A stretch of DNA of 64,000 nucleotides, taken from the NCBI RefSeq assembly GCF_004123835.1, contig NZ_MZMU01000015.1, forward strand, positions 186,001 to 250,000, read 5' to 3'. The position numbers and the translations under genes are program-made. The notes under the pieces are model-generated. The model was not told the DNA's origin. It made no database searches and saw only the letters and a list, made by a program, of their open reading frames with translations. Within the stretch, counting starts at the first letter, position 1, and the number at the start of each line of letters is the position of its first letter. Positions 42,714 through 50,859 of the stretch are shown one piece after another. Origin of the DNA: Rhizobium leguminosarum. GTDB taxonomy: Bacteria > Pseudomonadota > Alphaproteobacteria > Rhizobiales > Rhizobiaceae.

Positions 42714-45146
42714 ATGCAGGAGTTGACGACAGTCGAATTGCGGCCGGAAGCAGGCGAAGGCCTTGCCGACTCCTCCGGTTTTTCTCCGCCTGTCGTGGTG
42801 ACGCGACCGACAAGGACGCAGTCGGCGACACCATTGCGCCACCGGCTGCCGGCCGCAGCCTCGCACTTGCTGCGTGCCGGCATGCGCATGCTGGGCGAGG
42901 AGGCGGACCATGGCCGCCTGCTGCTGTTCTCGCCGGTCTTCCTCGGCGCCGGGTCAGCCGTCTGGTTTCTCGCGGCATCGGATTTTCCGCTCGTAGCATC
43001 ACTGCTCTGCCTGTTGGTGTTGACCTTGGCGGTTCTCATTACCAGCCGCAGCCGGGCGGTATTGCGGGCAGCGCTGCTGGCGCTTTCGCTCGTGGCCTGC
43101 GGAATGGTCACCGCGCAGTTCGAGAGCTGGCGGGCTTCCACCGTGATCCTCGATTCCGCCGTGACGACAACGGTGACCGGCCGCGTCGAGCGGCGCGAAG
43201 GCGACGGTCGCGGGCGGTGGCGCTACATTCTTGCCGTCACCGGCACTGAGGCGCCACAGGTGAAGCGGCCGCCGGAACGCATCACCGCAATCGCCCGCGG
43301 CGCGGACGCGGCCTTCGAGATCGGCGATATCATCACTGGCAGGGCGCGGCTGACGCCGCCGGCGGGCCCAGCGCTTCCCGAGCTCAACGACTTCTCCTTC
43401 AGTGCCTATTTCGACGGCATCGGCGCCAACGGTTTCTTCTACGGTGCACCGACGAAGGTCGATGCGCAGGCAGGTCCCCAGGCTGCAAGATCGACGGCGG
43501 AAACGCTGCTCGAAGGGCTCTATCGTCTCCGCAGCGGCATTGGCGACCGCATAAGGTCGATCCTGCCCGGCGACACCGGCGCTTTTGCCGCTGCTCTGGT
43601 GACGGACGAGCGGCGCGCCATCTCGGATGCGACGACGGAGGCGCTGCGCCAGTCCGGTCTGGCTCATATCATCGCCATCTCCGGTCTCAACATGGCGCTG
43701 TCGGCCGGCATCTTCTTCGTTGGCTTGCGGATGCTGCTCAGCCTCTTTCCCGGCATCGCTGAGGCCTATCCGACGAAGAAGATCGCCGCCGCCGGCGCGC
43801 TCATCGCCGTCACCGCCTATTTCCTGATCTCCGGCTTTGCGGTTTCTGCCGAACGCGCATTCATCATGATGGCCATCATGTTGATTGCCGTCTTCTTCGA
43901 CCGGCCGTCGATCAGCCTTCGCAATGTCGCTCTCTCCGCGCTCGTCATCATTGTCATTTCGCCGTCCGAGGTCTTGGGTCCGAGCTTCCAGATGTCTTTT
44001 GCCGCGACATTGGCGCTGGTCTCGGGCTATCAGCTGTGGAAGGATCGGCGGGTCCGCGAAAACGCTTTCCTGAAGCTGCCGATCATCAGGCCCTTCGTTA
44101 CCGTTGCGGGCTTCTTCGGCGGCGTCTTCCTGACCTCGCTGATCGGCGGTTTTTCCACCGCGCTGTTTGCGATCGAGCATTTTCATCGTCTGACCTCCTA
44201 TGGCTTGCCGGCAAACCTCGCGACGATGCCGATCATCTCCTTCATCATCATGCCGGCCGGCTTGCTGGCGATGCTGCTCATGCCTTTCGGCTTGGACGTC
44301 TTGCCCTGGAAGGTCGTCGGATTCGGCCTCGATCTGGTGATCGCGGTCGCAAAGACGGTGTCCGGCTGGGATGGCAATATCGACGTCGGCCGCTTGCCCG
44401 CTTGGTATTTCGCGGTCGCCGTGGCAGGCTTTTTGTTGCTGACCTTGCTCCGCACGCGGTTGCGCCATGTCGGCGCATCGATCATCGCGGTCTCGACGCT
44501 CATCCTGTTGCTTCTGCCGGTTCCTCGGCCGCCGGATCTGGTGATTTCGGAGGATGGCAGTCTCGTGGCGGTGGTCGAAACGGCAGCAATGGCTTCCAAC
44601 CGTGAAAAACCGCCGGATTTCATATTCGACCAGTGGCAGAGAGCCCTGGTCCTGCCGAAGCATGATCCGCCGAAGATGCTGGACGGTCCTGCTATCCCGC
44701 CGGAGGGAGAGGACCGCCGCGTCAGGCTTTCCCGCGATCAGCAGAACGAAGCGAGGACCGCGATGCGCGCCGCCGCAGCGGACGGTGACGCAAACCGCTT
44801 TTCCTGCGTCAAGAAGGCCTGGTGCACATCAAGGCTTGGCAATGGTCATATCGTGGCCGTCATCGAGAATGCCGCCTATCTCGGCCCGGCATGCGACGCC
44901 GCCGATATCGTCGTGACGTCGGTCCGCCTTCGCTTCAACAGCTGCCGCTCAGGTGCGACGCTCTTCACCGGTGAGACGCTGCGCAGGACCGGTTCCATTG
45001 AGTTGCGCTTCACGGACGCCGGCCTGGAGGTCGCAACCGCATTCGATGCATTATCGCGGCCATGGATGCGCCATCGCGCCTATGACTGGCGCAGCAACAG
45101 TTTTACCGAATCCGGCCTGGCCAATGTCAGTGATAGCGGCGAATGA
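42714..45146 (+). CDS. comEC: ComEC/Rec2 family competence-type membrane protein
   Basis: A large inner-membrane protein related to the ComEC DNA channel. It has an N-terminal DUF4131-like part with membrane segments (LFSPVFLGAGSAVWFLAASDF and after), then the competence domain (about residues 300-600) marked by GLAHIIAISGLNMALSAGIFF and FAVSAERAFIMMAIMLIAVFFDRPS. The last ~250 residues sit where ComEC carries a metallo-beta-lactamase-like domain, but the usual HxHxDH metal motif is not visible; only a degenerate form remains. The start is uncertain: I use ATG 42714 (MQELTTVEL), though the frame is open from 42492. The 3' end overlaps lexA by 20 bases on the opposite strand. Confidence 0.88.
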   Translation: MQELTTVELRPEAGEGLADSSGFSPPVVVTRPTRTQSATPLRHRLPAAASHLLRAGMRMLGEEADHGRLLLFSPVFLGAGSAVWFLAASDFPLVASLLCLLVLTLAVLITSRSRAVLRAALLALSLVACGMVTAQFESWRASTVILDSAVTTTVTGRVERREGDGRGRWRYILAVTGTEAPQVKRPPERITAIARGADAAFEIGDIITGRARLTPPAGPALPELNDFSFSAYFDGIGANGFFYGAPTKVDAQAGPQAARSTAETLLEGLYRLRSGIGDRIRSILPGDTGAFAAALVTDERRAISDATTEALRQSGLAHIIAISGLNMALSAGIFFVGLRMLLSLFPGIAEAYPTKKIAAAGALIAVTAYFLISGFAVSAERAFIMMAIMLIAVFFDRPSISLRNVALSALVIIVISPSEVLGPSFQMSFAATLALVSGYQLWKDRRVRENAFLKLPIIRPFVTVAGFFGGVFLTSLIGGFSTALFAIEHFHRLTSYGLPANLATMPIISFIIMPAGLLAMLLMPFGLDVLPWKVVGFGLDLVIAVAKTVSGWDGNIDVGRLPAWYFAVAVAGFLLLTLLRTRLRHVGASIIAVSTLILLLLPVPRPPDLVISEDGSLVAVVETAAMASNREKPPDFIFDQWQRALVLPKHDPPKMLDGPAIPPEGEDRRVRLSRDQQNEARTAMRAAAADGDANRFSCVKKAWCTSRLGNGHIVAVIENAAYLGPACDAADIVVTSVRLRFNSCRSGATLFTGETLRRTGSIELRFTDAGLEVATAFDALSRPWMRHRAYDWRSNSFTESGLANVSDSGE

Positions 45147-45846
45147 GACCGACGAGTTTGCCCTGAACCTTGACACGGTCCGGCCCGAAAATCCGGGTCT
45201 CGTAAGCCGGGTTGGCGGCCTCCAGTGCGATCGAGGCGCCCTTGCGGCGGAAGCGCTTCAGTGTCGCTTCTTCGTCGTCGACGAGAGCAACGACGATATC
45301 GCCGGGACTTGCGGTGCTGCTGTTGCGGATGATCACGGTGTCGCCGTCGAAGATGCCGGCATCGATCATCGAATCGCCTTTGACCTCCAGCGCATAATGT
45401 TCACCGGAACCGAGCATGTCGGCCGGAACGACGATGTCATGGGTGTTGTTCTGGATCGCCGAAATCGGAACACCGGCAGCGATTCGGCCCATGACCGGCA
45501 CGGAGACCGAGTTGCCGTTGTCGGCGACGGGTTTTGCGGGAGCAGGGGCGGCGACCGGCTGAGGTTTGCCGAGGCTGCCCTCGATGACGCTCGGCGAAAA
45601 GCCGCGCCGCGGCTGGATGCTGGGGCTGTAGGCCTCCGGAAGCTTGATGACCTCGAGCGCGCGGGCGCGGTTCGGTAGGCGGCGAATGAAGCCACGCTCC
45701 TCGAGCGCCGTAATCAAGCGATGAATCCCGGACTTCGAGGCGAGGTCCAGGGCATCCTTCATCTCGTCGAAAGATGGCGGAACGCCGGATTCCTTCATGC
45801 GCTCATGAATGAAAAGGAGAAGCTCCTGTTGTTTGCGCGTGAGCAT
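45127..45846 (-). CDS. lexA: LexA repressor
   Basis: The SOS transcriptional repressor. The 239-residue protein has a winged-helix DNA-binding domain (about 1-65), a Pro/Ala linker that is long in rhizobia, and a C-terminal S24 peptidase domain. The self-cleavage site is Ala124-Gly125 (GRIAAGVPISA), with catalytic Ser159 (VKGDSMIDAG) and Lys197 (TLKRFRRKG). An alphaproteobacterial SOS box lies 49 bases upstream of its start, so it should repress itself. Its 3' end overlaps comEC tail to tail. Confidence 0.97.
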   Translation of the reverse strand: MLTRKQQELLLFIHERMKESGVPPSFDEMKDALDLASKSGIHRLITALEERGFIRRLPNRARALEVIKLPEAYSPSIQPRRGFSPSVIEGSLGKPQPVAAPAPAKPVADNGNSVSVPVMGRIAAGVPISAIQNNTHDIVVPADMLGSGEHYALEVKGDSMIDAGIFDGDTVIIRNSSTASPGDIVVALVDDEEATLKRFRRKGASIALEAANPAYETRIFGPDRVKVQGKLVGLIRRYH

Positions 45847-45894
45847 CGACGTTGTGACCTCGTGATTGAAACAAATCCAGAACAGACACTATAT

Positions 45895-45909
45895 GTTCCA
45901 TATGTGTTC
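45895..45909. promoter_or_regulatory. LexA box (SOS operator) upstream of lexA
   Basis: The sequence GTTCCATATGTGTTC is an exact GTTC-N7-GTTC, the consensus LexA site of alphaproteobacteria (GAAC-N7-GAAC on the lexA coding strand). It lies 49-63 bases before the lexA ATG, in the promoter position, which indicates autorepression. The divergent glyoxalase-like gene starts 135 bases away and might also be affected. Confidence 0.9.
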
Positions 45910-46043
45910 CGCAAGTAGCTAAATTTCCGTAAAACTTGGCGCCAACTCGTTGCGATTTTTATTTTCATTCGCCGGATTGGGACGCAAGTCTTGCATTGAG
46001 GGTGGCGCTGTCGCACATCTTTCGACGTTTCCAGGAGGGACAC

Positions 46044-46940
46044 ATGAACGAGCATTCCGCCAAACCGCACCCGCTGGATCATATCGTGCTGCCGATCGTC
46101 AATATCGATCTGGCGCGCGAGAGGCTCGGCAAGCTCGGCTTCACCGTCGCCGCCGATGCACGCCATCCCTTCGGAACGGAGAATGCCTGCGTCTTTTTTG
46201 CCGACAAGACCTATCTGGAACCGCTCGGGATTGCGAGCATCGAGGAGAGCGAGGCATCGGCGCGGCAAGGCAATGTCTTCACTGCCCGCAACCAGGCCTT
46301 CCGCTTCCGCTGTGGCGAGGAGGGGCTTTCGGGGCTGGCTTTCGGCAGCAAGGATGCCGGCATCGATCATCAGAATTTCGTCGGCAACGGATCGAGCGCC
46401 GGCGAGATGCTGCAGTTCACCCGGCCGATGACGATGCCGGACGGTTCCGAGACGATTGCCGGCTTCAAGCTGGCTTTTGCCGGCGACCTGCGCGCGCCTG
46501 ATCTCCTGCTCTTCACCGTCGAGCGCGTCAATCCGCTGCCGGCCGACCGCGCCGCGCTGGAGACACATGCCAATGGCGTAACCGCCATAACCGAGATCGC
46601 GCTTTGCGCGCCGGAACCGACCGCGTTTGCTGCCTTCGTCAGCCTTGCCGTGGCGCAATCGGCAGTCGAGAAAACCGGTTTCGGCGTCAATATCGCGGCA
46701 TCGAATACGAAAATCAGCCTGATGACGCCGGAGGGGCTGGAGGCCTATTTCGACATCGCCGGCTCATCCGCCGATCGGGGTCTGCGCGGCCGAGCAATCC
46801 TCTTCACTGTCGCCGATCTTGCCGTGACAGAAGCGCATTTGGCTGCTAACGGGGTGACATACACGCGCAAGAACAATCGCATTCTGGTGAAGTCCGCGCC
46901 CGGGCAGGGCACGCTCTTCGCCTTCGAGGAAACACGATGA
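46044..46940 (+). CDS. VOC family (glyoxalase-like) protein
   Basis: A 298-residue protein of the vicinal-oxygen-chelate superfamily, of the larger Glyoxalase_3-like type. The opening PLDHIVLPIVNIDLARERLGKLGFTVAADARHPFGTENACVFF is typical of the first VOC module, with the metal-type His in LDHIVLP; a second, weaker module follows around NGVTAITEIALCAPEP. The reaction is unknown. AGGAGGGACAC gives a strong ribosome binding site for the ATG at 46044. Its stop overlaps the kdsA start (ATGA), so it is translationally coupled to kdsA, although a link to Kdo synthesis is not established. Confidence 0.85.
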   Translation: MNEHSAKPHPLDHIVLPIVNIDLARERLGKLGFTVAADARHPFGTENACVFFADKTYLEPLGIASIEESEASARQGNVFTARNQAFRFRCGEEGLSGLAFGSKDAGIDHQNFVGNGSSAGEMLQFTRPMTMPDGSETIAGFKLAFAGDLRAPDLLLFTVERVNPLPADRAALETHANGVTAITEIALCAPEPTAFAAFVSLAVAQSAVEKTGFGVNIAASNTKISLMTPEGLEAYFDIAGSSADRGLRGRAILFTVADLAVTEAHLAANGVTYTRKNNRILVKSAPGQGTLFAFEETR

Positions 46941-47782
46941 GCACTGATACGAATTCCGAAGTCAGGATCGGCGAAGGCCAAGGCCAGGTCACCTTTTCCA
47001 ATACCGGCCGCCTGTCGCTGATTGCCGGTCCCTGCCAGATGGAGAGCCGCGACCACGCCTTCATGGTTGCCGGCACGCTGAAAGAGCTTTGCGGAAAGCT
47101 CGGCATCGGCCTCGTCTACAAGAGCTCCTTCGACAAAGCGAACCGGACCTCGCTTTCGGCCGAACGCGGTATCGGCATCGAAAAGGGCATGGAGGTCTTT
47201 GCCGACCTCAAGAAGGAATTCGGTTTTCCCGTCCTGACCGACGTTCATACCGCCGAGCAATGCGCGGAGGTGGCAAAGATCGTCGATGTCCTGCAAATCC
47301 CGGCCTTCCTCTGCCGCCAGACCGACCTTCTTATCGCCGCCGCCAGGACCGGCCGCGTCGTCAATGTCAAGAAAGGCCAGTTCCTCGCCCCCTGGGATAT
47401 GAAGAACGTCCTGAAGAAGCTCAATGCCAGCGGCAATCCGAATGTGCTGCTGTGCGAGCGCGGCGCCTCATTCGGCTACAATACGCTGGTTTCCGACATG
47501 CGCTCGCTGCCGATCATGGCGGCGATGGGTGCGCCCGTTATCTTCGATGCGACCCATTCCGTGGCGCAGCCAGGCGGGCAGGGCGAATCCTCCGGCGGTC
47601 AGCGGGAATTCGTGGAAACCCTGGCGCGCGCAGCGGTGGCTGCCGGTATTGCCGGCGTCTTCGTCGAAACCCACCAGGACCCTGACAATGCACCTTCCGA
47701 CGGCCCGAACATGGTCTATCTCAAGGACATGCCGCGCCTGCTTGAAAAGCTGCTTGCCTTCGATGCGGTCGCCAAGGCTTGA
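46937..47782 (+). CDS. kdsA: 3-deoxy-8-phosphooctulonate synthase
   Basis: Condenses PEP and arabinose-5-phosphate to Kdo-8-phosphate for the LPS inner core. The 281-residue TIM barrel shows LIAGPCQMESRDHAFMVAG, YKSSFDKANRTSLSAERGIGIEKGM, VLTDVHTAEQCAEVA, PAFLCRQTDLLIAAA, CERGASFGYNTLVSDMR and ETHQDPDNAPSDGPNM. Coupled to the VOC gene. Complements the lpx genes at 36.7-41.1 kb in LPS synthesis. Confidence 0.97.
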   Translation: MSTDTNSEVRIGEGQGQVTFSNTGRLSLIAGPCQMESRDHAFMVAGTLKELCGKLGIGLVYKSSFDKANRTSLSAERGIGIEKGMEVFADLKKEFGFPVLTDVHTAEQCAEVAKIVDVLQIPAFLCRQTDLLIAAARTGRVVNVKKGQFLAPWDMKNVLKKLNASGNPNVLLCERGASFGYNTLVSDMRSLPIMAAMGAPVIFDATHSVAQPGGQGESSGGQREFVETLARAAVAAGIAGVFVETHQDPDNAPSDGPNMVYLKDMPRLLEKLLAFDAVAKA

Positions 47783-47920
47783 CGTTCAACAGTCTGACAT
47801 GATCGTGCTATAGGCCGGGAAAGCTGGTTCGAAGGCTGGAAATTGCAGCATTGTAATTTGCACGTCTTCGACTAAGACAGGTTTCGAACCGACTTATCAC
47901 CCACCGAGCAGGAAGAACCC

Positions 47921-49195
47921 ATGACTGCAATCACCGATATCATCGCCCGCGAGATTCTCGATAGCCGTGGCAACCCCACCGTCGAAGTCGATGTCTATCT
48001 CGAAGATGGCAGCATGGGCCGCGCGGCCGTTCCCTCGGGGGCCTCGACGGGCGCGCATGAGGCGGTCGAACTGCGTGACGGCGGCAAGCGCTACCTCGGC
48101 AAGGGCGTCGAAAAGGCGGTCGAAGCCGCCAACACCGAGATCTTCGACGCGATCGGCGGCATCGACGCCGAAAATCAGATCCAGATCGACAACATCATGA
48201 TCGAGCTCGACGGCACGCCGAACAAGTCGCGCCTCGGCGCCAACGCCATCCTCGGCGTATCGCTCGCCGTCGCCAAGGCTGCCGCCCAGGCGTCCGGCCT
48301 GCCGCTCTATCGTTATGTCGGCGGCGCTTCCGCCTGCCTGCTGCCGGTGCCGATGATGAACATCATCAATGGTGGTGCCCATGCCGACAACCCGATCGAT
48401 TTCCAGGAATTCATGATCCTGCCGGTCGGCGCCGATTCGATCGCCGAAGCCGTGCGCATGGGTTCGGAAGTCTTCCACACGCTGCGCAAGGAACTTGCCG
48501 CGCAGGGCCACAACACCAATGTCGGCGACGAAGGTGGTTTCGCACCGGGCCTGAAGAGCGCGCCTGAGGCCCTCGACTTCATCATGAAGTCGATCGAGAA
48601 AGCCGGCTACAAGCCCGGCGACGACATGTGCCTCGGCCTCGACTGCGCCTCGACGGAATTCTTCAAGGACGGCAAATACGTTCTCGAAGGTGAAGGCCGC
48701 ACGCTGGAATCGGGCGCCATGGCCGAATATCTGGCCGAGCTCGCCGCCAAGTATCCGATCATCTCGATCGAGGACGGCATGGCCGAAGACGACTGGGACG
48801 GCTGGAAGACGCTGACCGACCTGGCCGGCAAGAAGACCCAGCTCGTCGGCGACGATCTCTTCGTCACCAACTCCGCCCGCCTTCGCGACGGCATCCGTAT
48901 GGGCGTCGCCAACTCGATCCTCGTCAAGGTCAACCAGATTGGCACGCTGACGGAGACGCTCGATGCCGTCAACACGGCGCACAAGGCGGCCTATACCGCC
49001 GTCATGTCCCACCGCTCCGGCGAGACCGAAGATTCGACCATCGCCGATCTCGCGGTCGCCACCAACTGCGGTCAGATCAAGACCGGCTCGCTGTCACGTT
49101 CCGACCGTCTTGCCAAGTACAACCAGCTGATCCGTATCGAAGAAGGCCTCGGCCCGCAGGCCCAGTATGCTGGCCGCTCGATCATTCGCGGCTGA
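47921..49195 (+). CDS. eno: Enolase
   Basis: Converts 2-phosphoglycerate to PEP in glycolysis, and supplies PEP also to the KdsA step encoded just upstream. The 424-residue enzyme has the usual signatures: REILDSRGNPTVEVDVYLEDGSMGRAAVPSGASTG, the DGTPNKSRLGANAILGVSLA region, QEFMILPVGA, ISIEDGMAEDDWDGW, VGDDLFVTN and the catalytic VKVNQIGTLTETL plus SHRSGETED. A typical terminator follows. Confidence 0.98.
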   Translation: MTAITDIIAREILDSRGNPTVEVDVYLEDGSMGRAAVPSGASTGAHEAVELRDGGKRYLGKGVEKAVEAANTEIFDAIGGIDAENQIQIDNIMIELDGTPNKSRLGANAILGVSLAVAKAAAQASGLPLYRYVGGASACLLPVPMMNIINGGAHADNPIDFQEFMILPVGADSIAEAVRMGSEVFHTLRKELAAQGHNTNVGDEGGFAPGLKSAPEALDFIMKSIEKAGYKPGDDMCLGLDCASTEFFKDGKYVLEGEGRTLESGAMAEYLAELAAKYPIISIEDGMAEDDWDGWKTLTDLAGKKTQLVGDDLFVTNSARLRDGIRMGVANSILVKVNQIGTLTETLDAVNTAHKAAYTAVMSHRSGETEDSTIADLAVATNCGQIKTGSLSRSDRLAKYNQLIRIEEGLGPQAQYAGRSIIRG

Positions 49196-49219
49196 TCGGA
49201 TCTGATTTTCAATGCTTGA

Positions 49220-49246
49220 CCCGCGCCTTCCCGGCGCGGGTTTTTT
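49220..49246 (+). terminator. Intrinsic terminator after eno
   Basis: A perfect 8-bp stem CCCGCGCC / GGCGCGGG with loop TTCCC is followed by six Ts. It lies 25 bases after the eno stop. Confidence 0.93.
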
Positions 49247-49331
49247 GTTGCCCGTTTTTTAGAGTCAACGAACGGTTAATCTCTGCGCGTTAGATTGAAC
49301 GAATTGGTAATGCGTTCAAGAGCATGCGTGT

Positions 49332-49652
49332 ATGTGGACAAAGCATCATAAGAAGAGAAAGATCGGTCGCTTCGTCATTCCGGCCATGACGGTCGCCTTC
49401 CTCTCCTATTTCGGTTATCATTGCATTCATGGCGATTACGGCCTGCGCGCGACGGAGACGTTCGAGCATCAGCGTGTCGCGCGTGAAAAAGAGCTTGCGG
49501 TCTTGAAGGCGAAGCGCGAACATCTGGAAAACCAGGTCGCGCTCTTGAGTGACGGCTCGCTCGACAAGGATATGTTGGACGAAAAAGCGCGTTATCAGCT
49601 CAACATGTCGCGCGCCGACGAGATCGTCGTATTCAACCATTATTCCAATTAA
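49332..49652 (+). CDS. ftsB: Septum formation initiator / FtsB-like protein
   Basis: A 106-residue bitopic protein of the DivIC/FtsB family, part of the division complex with FtsL and FtsQ. The layout is clear: a short basic cytoplasmic tail (KHHKKRKIGR), one membrane segment (about 13-31), and a periplasmic coiled coil (about 40-75, EHQRVAREKELAVLKAKREHLENQVALL). An FtsB just upstream of pdhA is a regular alphaproteobacterial arrangement. Its terminal codons form half of the terminator stem. Confidence 0.9.
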   Translation: MWTKHHKKRKIGRFVIPAMTVAFLSYFGYHCIHGDYGLRATETFEHQRVAREKELAVLKAKREHLENQVALLSDGSLDKDMLDEKARYQLNMSRADEIVVFNHYSN

Positions 49653-49677
49653 CCGGAAACAAGTTAATTGGAATTTT
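49642..49677 (+). terminator. AT-rich intrinsic terminator overlapping the ftsB stop
   Basis: A perfect 12-bp stem (49642-49653 with 49663-49674, ATTCCAATTAAC / GTTAATTGGAAT) with a nine-base loop is followed by TTTC. The left arm includes the last codon and stop of ftsB. A third partial copy of the arm (TTCCAATAATT) follows at 49686. It separates ftsB from pdhA. Confidence 0.8.
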
Positions 49678-49797
49678 CATTGTTTTTCCAATAATTTAGC
49701 ACCGAATACGAGCCATGCAATTATGGCATTGCTGTGGTCATATTTCTTCCCTATGGTACGCGCCACCAAGAAACGACAAACCCATAGGGAGGGTTGA

Positions 49798-50844
49798 ATG
49801 GCGCCGCGAAAGACCGCGACCGTTTCCAGCCGCAAAACTGCAGCAAAACCGGCAGCCAAAGCATCGAATGGAGGCCCGGTAGCCGACTTCGATCGCGATG
49901 AAGAGCTCAAGGCCTATCGCGAGATGCTGCTGATCCGCCGCTTCGAGGAGAAGGCTGGCCAGCTTTACGGCATGGGCTTCATCGGCGGCTTTTGCCACCT
50001 CTATATCGGTCAGGAAGCTGTCGTCGTCGGCATGCAGATGGCGCAGAAGGAAGGCGACCAGGTCATCACCGCCTATCGCGACCACGGCCATATGCTGGCA
50101 ACCGGCATGGAAGCGCGCGGCGTCATGGCCGAGTTGACCGGGCGCCGCAGCGGCTATTCCCACGGCAAGGGCGGCTCGATGCACATGTTCTCGAAAGAGA
50201 AGCATTTCTACGGCGGTCACGGCATCGTCGGCGCCCAGGTCTCGCTCGGAACGGGTCTTGCCTTTGCAAACCGCTACCGCGGCAACGACAATGTCTCCAT
50301 CGCCTATTTCGGCGACGGCGCTGCCAACCAGGGCCAGGTCTACGAGAGCTTCAACATGGCTGCTCTCTGGAAGCTGCCGATCGTCTATATCGTCGAGAAC
50401 AACCGTTACGCCATGGGTACCTCGACCGCCCGCGCCACCGCGCAGTCGAACTACTCGCTTCGCGGATCCGGCTTCGGCATCCCGGGCATTCAGGTCGACG
50501 GCATGGACGTTCGCGCCGTCAAGGCGGCGGCCGACGAGGCGCTCGAACATTGCCGCTCTGGCAAAGGCCCGATCATCCTCGAAATGCTGACCTATCGTTA
50601 TCGCGGTCACTCGATGTCCGACCCGGCGAAGTATCGCTCCAAAGAGGAAGTGCAGAAGATGCGCTCCGAGCAGGATCCGATCGAACAGGTGAAGGCACGC
50701 CTCGTCGAAAAGGGCTGGGCTTCCGAAGACGATCTGAAGGCGATCGACAAGGATGTCCGCGACATCGTCGCCGACAGCGCCGACTTCGCCCAGGCCGATC
50801 CGGAGCCGGATGCATCCGAGCTCTATACCGACATTCTGCTCTAA
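49798..50844 (+). CDS. pdhA: Pyruvate dehydrogenase E1 component, alpha subunit
   Basis: Half of the thiamine-diphosphate-dependent E1 that decarboxylates pyruvate. The 348-residue protein has the alpha-subunit pattern: EMLLIRRFEEKAGQLYGMGFIGGFCHLYIGQEA, YRDHGHMLATG, HGKGGSMHMFSKE, the TPP motif FGDGAANQGQVYESFNMAALW, and the phosphorylation-loop equivalent YRYRGHSMSDPAKYRS. The first ~30 residues are a basic Ala/Lys extension. It starts a block of pdhA-pdhB-pdhC-lpdA. AGGGAGGGTTGA precedes the ATG. Confidence 0.98.
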   Translation: MAPRKTATVSSRKTAAKPAAKASNGGPVADFDRDEELKAYREMLLIRRFEEKAGQLYGMGFIGGFCHLYIGQEAVVVGMQMAQKEGDQVITAYRDHGHMLATGMEARGVMAELTGRRSGYSHGKGGSMHMFSKEKHFYGGHGIVGAQVSLGTGLAFANRYRGNDNVSIAYFGDGAANQGQVYESFNMAALWKLPIVYIVENNRYAMGTSTARATAQSNYSLRGSGFGIPGIQVDGMDVRAVKAAADEALEHCRSGKGPIILEMLTYRYRGHSMSDPAKYRSKEEVQKMRSEQDPIEQVKARLVEKGWASEDDLKAIDKDVRDIVADSADFAQADPEPDASELYTDILL

Positions 50845-50859
50845 TCGGGGAGGGAACCC

